Origin: CS4-C045 sp963844115
GTDB taxonomy: Bacteria; Planctomycetota; Planctomycetia; Pirellulales; UBA7805
DNA length: 64,000 nt
NCBI GenBank assembly: GCA_963844115.1
Contig: CAWJNN010000064.1
Location: 8,359 to 72,358, forward strand
Direction of reading: 5' to 3'
Every line of letters starts with the position of its first letter. Positions within the stretch are counted from its first letter, which is position 1. This document shows positions 37,415-45,314 of the stretch, in pieces. The notes below the pieces were generated by a model. It was given only the letters and a program-made list of their open reading frames with translations, had not been told where the DNA came from and searched no databases. A program made the position numbers and the translations under genes.

Positions 37415-37656
37415 TCACGTAATTTCGTCCGACTCGCCCAGCACCTCGTCAAGCAGCGGACGCAGCCGGAGTTGATCCGCCAGAGCTTCAATCCGCAGGC
37501 GATCCGCGTCCGTCGCAGTCCTGACAATCTGGCGAAGATCGCGCCGATTCTTATGGCTTCCCCTGCTGATCCAAACCAGTTTTGACGCACCACAATCGGC
37601 GCACGACGCAATCGGATGTTATTCAGCGTCGCGCGAAACGCATCAACCGGGAACAT
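37415..37656 (-). CDS. Small hypothetical protein, frameshifted
   Basis: The frame starts MFPVDAFRATLNNIRLRRAP and IVVRQNWFGSAGEA; near 37550 a one-base shift is needed to continue RDLRQIVRTATDADRLRIEA and LRLRPLLDEVLGESDEIT to the stop. About 80 residues. It overlaps the end of the upstream gene by 14 bases, so the two form a small operon. Family not recognised; the two-gene layout resembles toxin-antitoxin or small regulatory pairs but nothing proves it. Confidence 0.5.
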
Positions 37657-37882
37657 CGGCGGACCTTCGCTCAATCAATTCCTGAATCGCGGGGTCCGAA
37701 CCGTAAAGCCGTCGTGCGACTTCCCACTTCAATTGCTCATCGCGCATGGTCCCGGATTCCGCGACAATCTGACGAGCGAGCGTTTCGCGAGTCCATTGCA
37801 GCACCGCCATGGATCGAGCGACCCGCTCTTTGCCGGAAAGCCCGTCGATTTTGCGCTGGTATTCTTGTTCGACCGTGGTCAT
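37643..37882 (-). CDS. Small hypothetical protein, first gene of a two-gene unit
   Basis: 79 residues from ATG 37882 (MTTVEQEYQRKIDGLSGKER); the open frame extends ten codons further. Mostly helical: VARSMAVLQWTRETLARQIV and LKWEVARRLYGSDPAIQELI. No membrane or signal segment. Not recognised as a named family. It lies between the QEGLA-tail remnant and the AstE-like gene and may have been inserted there. Confidence 0.55.
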   Translation of the reverse strand: MTTVEQEYQRKIDGLSGKERVARSMAVLQWTRETLARQIVAESGTMRDEQLKWEVARRLYGSDPAIQELIERRSADVPG

Positions 37883-38081
37883 GAGACGGCACCGATGGTC
37901 AGGGCTTCTCATGTGATTTTACTCAATCCGGGGCATTTGTCTGTAGCCTTATCTCTGTAGCCTTATCGAGGAACCCGAATAGGCCACCGGCGACCAGACA
38001 ACCGTTCCGGCAATATCGAGATCGCGTATCTTACCAACTCCTTGTCTGCCATAAGTTCGGCGAAGACCTTGGGCTGTATCG

Positions 38082-39122
38082 TCATGCATCTGCACGAGGC
38101 GTGACTCGTGCGTTAGATCTGCCCGAAGGCGATGATCGGGCGCCGGGATAGGCGACCGACGAGTCCGACAAACCGAGCACAATGGCATCCTGCTGGGCCG
38201 TCACAGTCTCCAGATGCCGCCCGAAGGCGTTGACGATCTTTGCCACGGGCTGTCCGCCACGCACCACGGCGCCGGGTCGGACAAGAAATCGAATGATGCC
38301 GCTGGTCGAGCTGGTCGGGTGCTGGCAATACGTAAGCCCCTTGTCCTGGATCTCGTCCGGCAACGGATAGGCAAAGGGGGGCTCGGCGCGCTTGACCATG
38401 TTCAAAGTCTGGAGAACGTTAAAGATCGATTGGACTCCCAATTCAACATTTGTTTCGTTCACGACGTACGATTCGCCTAGCTCGATCGTCAAAGCCGCAA
38501 TGCCATGCCGCACGAGACTGTGCGACAAAGTCCGGCGCAAAATGTTGGGTTCGGTCACGCACAGGAAACCGGTCTCGGCGGCCAGCGATGCGGCACGGCG
38601 GTCGGTGTCGGTCGGTCCGCCGTCGGCCGGGGGATCCAGCAGTGTGTAGGGGATGGACCGAATCCAGTCGTTGTGCAGATCCAACACCGCGTCCGGAGCC
38701 GTCTTGATGATCGCTTGAAAGATCGTGTCCGCAATCCGCTCGGCCAATGTCCCGGATGCATTTCCGGGAAAGGCGCGGTTGAGATCTTCCTCGCTGAGCG
38801 TGATCTTGCGCGAAGCCGTTTCGAAACCAAGCGGGTTCATCAGCGGAAAAGCGTGCACCGCGCCTTTCAACAAGGGACGCTTGCGAAGCCGACGAAAGAC
38901 CTCCTGGACAACGACGATTCCGCCTACTTCGTCGCCGTGACTACAGGCCGCCAGCCAGACCGTCGGACCACGACGTTCACTGAGTGCCTGCATGTACGGC
39001 AGGCGTCGGTACGCCAGGTCCGAGCCGCTGAGAATCTTCAGAAACGAGTAGTGAAAACGTCGCGGCTTTTTGCTGCCTGGCTTTTTGGGTGCAGCGACGT
39101 CTTCTTTTTTCGAACCTTTCAC
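38082..39122 (-). CDS. Succinylglutamate desuccinylase/aspartoacylase (AstE/M14-like) family protein
   Basis: 346 residues from GTG 39122, whose GTGA overlaps the TGA of the upstream gene (39119-39121). Zinc-site motifs of the M14 AstE/AspA family are visible: WLAACSHGDEVGG (HxxE), DAVLDLHNDW (His) and ALTIELGESYVV (catalytic Glu). A basic N-terminal tail (GSKKEDVAAPKKPGSKKPRR) precedes the domain, and a biotinyl/lipoyl-like hammerhead (GIIRFLVRPGAVVRGGQPVA) forms the C-terminus, as in other desuccinylase-like proteins. Such enzymes remove acyl groups from amino acids. Coupled translation with an ATP-grasp ligase suggests an add/remove pair acting on one substrate. A frameshift joins it artificially to the upstream gene in the raw reading. 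Confidence 0.85.
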   Translation of the reverse strand: MKGSKKEDVAAPKKPGSKKPRRFHYSFLKILSGSDLAYRRLPYMQALSERRGPTVWLAACSHGDEVGGIVVVQEVFRRLRKRPLLKGAVHAFPLMNPLGFETASRKITLSEEDLNRAFPGNASGTLAERIADTIFQAIIKTAPDAVLDLHNDWIRSIPYTLLDPPADGGPTDTDRRAASLAAETGFLCVTEPNILRRTLSHSLVRHGIAALTIELGESYVVNETNVELGVQSIFNVLQTLNMVKRAEPPFAYPLPDEIQDKGLTYCQHPTSSTSGIIRFLVRPGAVVRGGQPVAKIVNAFGRHLETVTAQQDAIVLGLSDSSVAYPGARSSPSGRSNARVTPRADA

Positions 39123-41144
39123 GTCTGTGTCTTGCCCTGCGAGGCATAGCGCGACTGCGCGGCTTCCAGGATCGCGCGCAACAGGTCGGCATAACGCATG
39201 CCGGCGTAGCCGGCCATGAAATTGAATTTGCCGTCCCAGCACCAGCCGGGGTTCGGGATTGGCTTCCAGCAGCTTGATCCGGCCCTGGGCATCGGCGCGG
39301 AAGTCAAACCGGGCATAGTCCCGGCACTCCAGTCGCTCGAACAACATGCTCGAATGATCGTACAGCCGCCGAGTCGTCTCCTCGTCCAGGTCGGCTTCGT
39401 GGTATTGAATCTGGCTCCAGTAAGGCGAGTCGGGCAACCATTTCGATTCGTAGCCCAGGATCTTCGGTAGACCCTTGTCCAACCCGCTGTAGTCCACTTC
39501 CAGGGCAGGCAGGAACTGGTAGCCGATGCCCGGATTGCCGATGATCCCCACGCTGTACTCGTTGCCGGTCAAAAATTCCTGAGTCAACAACGGTCTCCCC
39601 GGAAACTCGCCCCGCATTTCTTCCAGGCGCGCCATTAACGCTTCCGGTGTATGCACGACGGATGCTTGCGTAATGCCGATGCTGCTGTCGCCGTAGTTGG
39701 GCTTGACCAGTGCCGGGAACACGGACGGCAGAGTCGAGGACTGATCATCGGGATCAAAAAACGTCTCCAGGGGCACGGGAATGGCCAGCGATTCGGCAAT
39801 ACAGCGAACGAACGACTTGTTGTAACAGAGTCCCAACGCCGCCGGCCCGGCACCGCTGTAGGGAATGCCCAACAACTCGAACATGGCCGGCACGTGCAGT
39901 TCCTTGAAGGCGTCGTTGTCAAACCCTTCATCGCACAAGTTCAACACAAACGCCGGCGGCTCGGCACGCAGTTCGGCCATCAAGGCGCTGTGGTTGTCGA
40001 GAAAACGAAATCCGTAACCTTCTAATTCGTCCAGCGCTTTCTGCAGTCGCTCGACCGTCGCGATGTCTTCCGGATTGAATTGGCCATCGCGCTTGCAGGT
40101 GTCGGGCAGCCGAGGGTCCCCCATCACCACCGTCACTTCTGGAAACAACGGGCGATGCTTTTGGGGCTTGGGCGGCGCGCTGCTGCGCGGCGCGGCGGCC
40201 GTTAGAAACATCCGCTGCCCCATCATGCCCAGGTCCTGGCCGCGCGTCGAATCGGCGGCGATCGGGTCATGAAACCGTACCGCGGTAAAGCCAGTCGCTT
40301 CCAACAATTCCGCGATATATTCGCTCGAATAAAGCCGCTCCGCGTAAAACTGATCGACAATCACCCCGCGTTCGTCATTAACGACGACTTCGCGCGAGAT
40401 CAACCGCTGCCCATCCGCCGACAGGGAACGCTCGCGGCAGACAAACTGGTGCTGGTCGATCCATTCCCAACTTCGCCGCTCGAAGTGCTCGCGCATCCAC
40501 TCGCCGTTTGCAAGGTCCATCGCAATCAGGCCGCCGGACACCAGCGACCGCGAGATGGTTTGCAATACGGTGACGTCGTCCTGCTCGCGATCGAAGTAGC
40601 CAAAGGAATTTCCCAGCAGAGCCACGCAGTGAAAATCCGTTTTCTTCAGGCGAAACTTGCGAGCGTCTCCTTCGTGAAAGGAAACATGTTCCAATCCCCG
40701 ATCTTTCGCGCGGCGGCGGGCCAGGCGAACCAGGTAACGCGAGCGGTCTACGCCGACGACCTGCTGAAATCCGCGACGAGCAAGCTCCAGGCAATGCCGA
40801 CCCTGGCCGCAGCACAAGTCCAGAATTCGATCGTTCGGCTCCAATCCCACGGCGGACACCAGCAGATCGACTTCCCGCTGCGTGTTGATGTCATTTTCCA
40901 CCACATCGCCGTCGGTCTTCAGGTAAACCGAATTGAACAACGACCGCCACCACTCCTGTGGCAGGTGCCGTTCCAGGTCAGGTACCGGGCCGAGCGTTCG
41001 GGGAGGCCTGCTCGGTGGGCCATTGTTCGAGCCGTTTTTCTTCAAACGCGGCGAAACAGAGTCAGCAGTTGCCATCGTCCTCGGTGTGCCACTGTTCGAA
41101 CCGTTTTTCTTCAAACGCGGCGAAACAGAGTCAGCAGTTGCCAT
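39119..41144 (-). CDS. Methyltransferase fused to a D-Ala-D-Ala-ligase-type ATP-grasp domain, frameshifted near 39254
   Basis: The N-terminal half is a class I SAM-dependent methyltransferase (DRILDLCCGQGRHCLELARR near residue 105). The C-terminal half is ATP-grasp: VVMGDPRLPDTCKRDG, FPALVKPNYGDSSIGITQAS and PLLTQEFLTGNEYSVGIIG. One extra base at about 39254 breaks the Mg site: the expected LLEANPNPGWCWDGKFNFMA continues in the next frame to TGA 39119. The protein would be about 674 residues. A ligase that joins two amino acids plus a methyltransferase suggests synthesis of a modified dipeptide or similar conjugate. The start at 41144 has GGAAAGGA upstream; a 69-bp duplication repeats this start. 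Confidence 0.82.
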
Positions 41145-41145
41145 C
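41008..41145. repeat. Two tandem 69-bp copies of a gene start
   Basis: The 5' coding sequence for MATADSVSPRLKKNGSN is present twice in frame, at about 41076-41144 and 41007-41075. Both copies begin with ATG. The second has GAGGA only three to four bases before its ATG, so the first is the likelier start. Downstream the protein continues RPPRTLGPVPDLERHLPQEW. Confidence 0.9.
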
Positions 41146-41761
41146 GTCTATGTCCTTTCCGTGTGACGCGACCTCTGTCCTGTATTTCAGGCCGTGCGTC
41201 TTCTTGCGAGCGTGGAAAACAGTGGTGGTCAGTAAAGCCCTGAACTTGCTGGCGTCAACTTGTAGCGGTTTCCACGCCGTGGTCAAGATCGTATGGGGGA
41301 CAAAGTCGTATGGCGAGCGGGCTGGGCGGTTTCAGCGGCCGCGGTGGCTGGGTGGTTCGTAGGACCCCACCGCAAAATATGACAAGATTTGTCACTGCTG
41401 GGTAATTTCTGACCATCGCCATCAACCGGCCCGTTGCGGTGCGGTGACAGGGACGTCATCAAAAGTCGGAGTCGCGTGCCGACTTATGTCACCTGCCCGC
41501 GACCGGTCCTGCCCGACATGATCTGGCACCGCCTTTGCAAGAGGTGACGCAATTATCAGGATTGAATAACCCCTCAGCGCGAACCGGGTATTTATCAGGA
41601 GTCCTACCGATGGGCTAGCATCTTAAGCCCCGACGAACTAAAGGCGATTGCCTTCCCACCCTTACCGCAGCCGCTCTAGATTTTTTTGTCCGCGTTATCT
41701 TCGTAACGAGCGCGGGCCGAGGTTAGAAAGACGTCGAACGACTAGCTTACGAAAGGTGAAT
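41145..41761. other. Intergenic stretch, nothing assigned
   Basis: About 617 bases between divergent genes. I see no conserved protein frame and no strong hairpin. It should contain the promoter of the methyltransferase/ligase gene on the minus strand. Confidence 0.5.
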
Positions 41762-41887
41762 ATGAAAGACAAAGAAAAGCCGCGAGAATCAGACAAGGAC
41801 AAAATAAGAAGAAAGAGGGAACGAGAAAGAATGAAGAAACAGCTGGAGCATAAGCGCGAGGTGACCGGCCAGCAACGTGGCAGGTAG
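41762..41887 (+). CDS. Very small, highly charged protein
   Basis: 41 residues (MKDKEKPRESDKDKIRRKRE, then RERMKKQLEHKREVTGQQRG and R). A GAAAGGTG lies a few bases before ATG 41762, which is why I accept it. About 60 percent of residues are charged; a single amphipathic helix is likely. The length is too short for a family assignment, and the frame could be chance; a longer reading upstream (41648) has no support. Confidence 0.4.
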   Translation: MKDKEKPRESDKDKIRRKRERERMKKQLEHKREVTGQQRGR

Positions 41888-42109
41888 CCGTACAGGTTGC
41901 GAAGCGGTCTGTTTACGGGAACTCTGGCAGAAAGCGAAGATGCTCACAATCCGAACCCTCGCATCATTATACGCACCTGCTCCCGTGAGACGTGAAGACA
42001 CATTAACTCCGACCGTTTCGCTGCCGTTGACCGCCATTCGTGATCCAGGACAATGTACGGGTCTATATTGGGCTTCCGCTTCCACAACGCCGGACCCTGA
42101 GCACTACCC

Positions 42110-43568
42110 GTGCCTAAACTTCTGGTCATCGACGACGAACGTTCCGTCTTGCATGTATTTCGACGCGTTCTTGAAAATCAGGACGATGTCCAGTTGCTGA
42201 TCGCCGGCGCTGGCAAGGACGGCGTGCGGATTGTAAAAGAGTCGCGGCCGGACGCGGTCATTATTGATTTAATGTTGCCCGACGCGCCCGGCCTGGACGT
42301 CTACGCCAAGATTCGCGAACTCGATCCCAAGCTGCCGGTCGTTTTCATTACCGCGGGTGGCACCGCGGCGACGGCGATCGAGGCGATGCAGCAGGGAGGC
42401 GCTCGATTATCTGTCCAAGCCGCTGGACTTTGCACAGGTCAAAGCGATTGTCCAGCGAGCGTTTGAAATCCGCCGCCTGATGGTCGAATCGGTCGCAATC
42501 GACCCCGCCACGGCCCGCGAAGCGCCGGTCGGCGACGTGCTGGTCGGGCGCTGTCCCGCCATGCAACTGGTATACAAAGCGATTGGCCGCGTCGCCGGAC
42601 AAAACGTCACGGTACTGATCCGCGGAGAAAGCGGCACGGGCAAAGAGCTCATTGCGCGAGCGCTCTATCAGCACAGCGCTCGCAAAGACGGCCCGTTCCT
42701 CGCAGTCAACTGTGCGGCGATCCCGGAAACGCTGCTGGAAAGCGAACTGTTTGGCCACGAAAAAGGCGCGTTTACCGGCGCCGACCGGCGGCGGGTGGGA
42801 AAGTTCGAACAGTGCAACGGCGGTACGCTATTCCTGGATGAGATCGGCGACATGTCGCCGCCGTTGCAAAGCAAACTGCTGCGAATTCTGCAGGAGCAGC
42901 GTTTCGAGCGGGTTGGTGGCAACGATACCGTTGAAACCGACGTCCGCGTGATTGCTGCCACAAATCGCAATATGGAACGGATGGTCGCCGAGAACGAGTT
43001 TCGAGGCGATCTTTATTACCGCTTGAACGGTTATACGATCAGCCTGCCGCCGCTGCGCGGCCGTGGAGACGACTTGTTGCTGTTGGTCGATCACTTTCTG
43101 GCCGCCGCCAATTCCGACTTGAACAAGGATGTTCGGGGCGTCGCCCCGGAAGCGATGGCCGTCCTGCGCGGCTATACATGGCCCGGCAACGTCCGCGAGC
43201 TGCAAAGCGTCATTCGTCAGGCGGTCCTCGACACTTCCGGTCCGGTACTCTTTCCTGACGCACTGCCACAAATCGTGCACTGCGGTACGCCGGCCACCGA
43301 ACCCGGCGTACCAGCCTCATCGCCGATCGACGCCTGGGAACATTTCATCGACCAGCGCATCCAGGCCGGCACGCAGAATCTGTACGACGAATCGCTCGAA
43401 TCGCTGGAAAAGAAATTGATCACACAGGTTTTGAAAGCCACCAACGGCAATCAGGGCGAAGCCGTCAAGACCCTTGGCATCACGCGCACAACCCTGCGCA
43501 CGAAAATCAAGAAACTAGGTATTTCCCTCCACCGCGTCGTGCATGCGGATGGTGGGCAAGAAGACTAG
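42110..43568 (+). CDS. Sigma54-dependent response regulator (NtrC/AtoC type), frameshifted near 42398
   Basis: The receiver domain starts PKLLVIDDERSVLHVFRRVL with phospho-acceptor in DAVIIDLMLPDAPGLDV; after IEAMQQG one extra G near 42395-42399 forces a shift to ALDYLSKPLDFAQVKAIVQR, where the conserved Lys lies. The AAA domain is complete: Walker A GESGTGKELIAR, the sigma54 loop GAFTGA, Walker B GGTLFLDEIGDMS. A Fis-type HTH ends the protein (NQGEAVKTLGITRTTLRTKI). It would activate sigma54 promoters when phosphorylated. No histidine kinase is nearby. Joined length about 486, usual for the family. Confidence 0.9.
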
Positions 43569-43972
43569 CCTGGTTTCCAAAACGCGAGGACGCGCCGGAC
43601 CCGGGTAGCATGTCGCTACGAGATGTCTTGCGCAGGAAACAGCTACTGTTCGATCGCTGAGAAGAGTTGTCGCCAATAACCGGAGGGGACAGGATTCAAA
43701 CCTAAGGAAATCGGGGCACAGATGGCACCGTCGGTGCGTTGACTGCCGAGTCGGAATCAACGAAACCAGGGGGCGGTCGCTCAACGTCGATGCATCGTGG
43801 TTGCGGCACGTCAAAAGCCGCGGGCAGCGTTAGGGCCGAACGCGTGCCAGGCAACGGCAGCTGGCATTGAACTTCCTACTCGCCAGCCCCAAAACCAAAA
43901 TGACGTGGCAGCATATGGCAGCCGGCTATCCCGCGTTCGGGCGACAAGACCTGGGCAACACGGTCATTCCCG
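43569..43972. other. Intergenic stretch, nothing assigned
   Basis: 404 bases between the response regulator stop and the next remnant. Short frames on both strands have no recognisable content. No clear terminator hairpin follows the regulator stop. Confidence 0.5.
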
Positions 43973-44227
43973 TCAGTCGCCGTCCGGAAGGTTCTCCAGA
44001 TCTAACCGATCCTTGGGGCGTCCGGCTGCCTGCTTCATGGCTCTTAACCATTTCAGCGAAGCAACTAGGACGCCATTTGCTGTCGCGGCCGTGTCAAACC
44101 GTTCATCAACCGACGCAGTCGGGCACCCAGGGATGTTGTAATCGAAGAGGTCCAGAAAACCGTGGTCGGTGACCAGCATCATCAGATTGATTCGCCGCGA
44201 TGGAATAATTTCGGCAGTGGTGCGAAG
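43973..44227 (-). pseudogene. Nucleotidyltransferase-like C-terminal fragment
   Basis: The minus frame reads IIPSRRINLMMLVTDHGFLD, LFDYNIPG, then VLVASLKWLRAMKQAAGRPK and DRLDLENLP to the stop. The LD-x-F at the active-site strand and the closing A-A-G-R-x-K-D motif are typical of AbiEii/MNT-like nucleotidyltransferase-fold proteins. No start or N-terminal GSR-type motif is present upstream; the sequence before 44227 shares no frame with it. Likely a truncated gene. Confidence 0.45.
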
Positions 44228-44247
44228 ACAACTTGCCGGATTGGTCC

Positions 44248-44595
44248 CTACAGATGTCCGCTGCGCGGCAGCTCGGACATGTTCATGCTGACGTGCTTGC
44301 CGTCGGTCAGTTTTGTCTCACCGTTTCGGGACTCAAAGGTCACGGCACTGACCTCGGTTTCGTCGGGCAGTTGGTATATCAGAACGGTACCGGAGGTGAT
44401 GGAAATCAGCTTGATGCGCGGATCATCCTTGCGCAGCACCTTACCGACGGTCATCTCGCGGACAAACGAATAGCCGCTGATCTTTACCACCCCGGCTTGG
44501 TAACCCAGCACTTCACCCACGAAAAAACGGGGTTCGTCCTTGTCGAAAAGACGACGATGAGCGATCAGTAGTTTGTTGCCTGGCTCAAGAATGAT
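44248..44595 (-). CDS. Hypothetical protein with possible ATC/ATT start
   Basis: An in-frame GTG at 44520 gives only 90 residues, but the frame is open upstream and reads VYIILEPGNKLLIAHRRLFD and KDEPRFFVGEVLGYQAGVVK, which looks like true protein. A perfect AGGAGG (44602-44607) lies six bases before ATC 44595 and nine before ATT 44592, while GTG 44520 has none. The product would be 114-115 residues, beta-rich, ending MNMSELPRSGHL. Family not recognised; it looks like a small scaffold or DNA/RNA-associated protein. The start codon may be mutated or non-canonical. Confidence 0.6.
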   Translation of the reverse strand: MILEPGNKLLIAHRRLFDKDEPRFFVGEVLGYQAGVVKISGYSFVREMTVGKVLRKDDPRIKLISITSGTVLIYQLPDETEVSAVTFESRNGETKLTDGKHVSMNMSELPRSGHL

Positions 44596-44716
44596 GTAAA
44601 CCCTCCTAATAACTCGTACAGGTTCGGGATGCGGGATTCAAGATACAGGATACGAGGTACTTGATACTAGATGAATGAGCCGGGAAGGCGAGGTCCCGGC
44701 CGAGAATTCGCACGCC

Positions 44717-44796
44717 CCCGTTCTGCCTTTCCCATTCTGCCCTTCCCCGTTCTGCCCTTCCCCGTTCTGCCGTTCCCGTTTCGCCCATTCCGTTCT
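44717..44796. repeat. Imperfect 15-bp tandem repeats
   Basis: Five to six copies of CCGTTCTGCCCTTCC-type units run from about 44717 to 44796, with changes at a few positions. They lie upstream of the orphan gene at 44595. A related GGCGAGGTCCCGGCCGAG half-palindrome lies just before (about 44687). The rest of 44600-45150 has no gene. Confidence 0.75.
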
Positions 44797-45314
44797 GCAT
44801 CCCGCGTTCCGCCGCGGCCGTAAAGCCGGCAAATTCCGGCGCAGCCGCAGTATCTGAACCGGTTATCGCGATGAATTCCGCGTAGGACGCAGCCTGCAGG
44901 GATGGCTGGCGGTTGGGGGTGAGCTATTTTTCTAGGAGTAATCCGAATACTCCGCGCGCCTGCTGGCCGCGCCTCACAATGTTTCACCGATCGCCGTTTC
45001 ACCGATCGCCAGGAGTTCCTGTTGATGAACGATGCCCACCGTCGCTGGTTCGAGCCGCCAAGTATTAAGGCTTCCGTTGCTTATATGTTCGACAAGTGTC
45101 AACGCGTGCCGGCCGGGCAGCTGGACGACGTTCGAGATCAACGTGATCAACAGCAGATGAAAACGGCGCTCGATCGCCGGCGGCGGGGCGTTGGCCTTTC
45201 TGGTCGTCGTGATCGCCAGTCTGCTGTTGTTCGCCAAACCGGTAGACGGGAAGAAGCCCCAGTACGGTCGGCTCGCTTTGATTTGCTTGACCGTCGTCGG
45301 GGTGCTGGGCGGGC

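Noticed and set aside
38082..41144. Single 1020-residue methyltransferase/ATP-grasp/AstE triple fusion
   Set aside because: The Mg-binding motif of the ATP-grasp domain is restored only by shifting frame near 39254, and the shifted frame ends in a TGA that overlaps a GTG start; two genes explain the data better.
34905..42400. Programmed ribosomal frameshifting in MscS, CorA and the response regulator
   Set aside because: No slippery heptamer with a downstream pseudoknot is evident and these families are not known to use it; repeated simple indels suggest sequence error or decay.
42110..42466. Stand-alone receiver protein
   Set aside because: The frame loses similarity after IEAMQQG and the missing part continues at once in the next frame with the sigma54 domain, so a one-base error or mutation is likelier.
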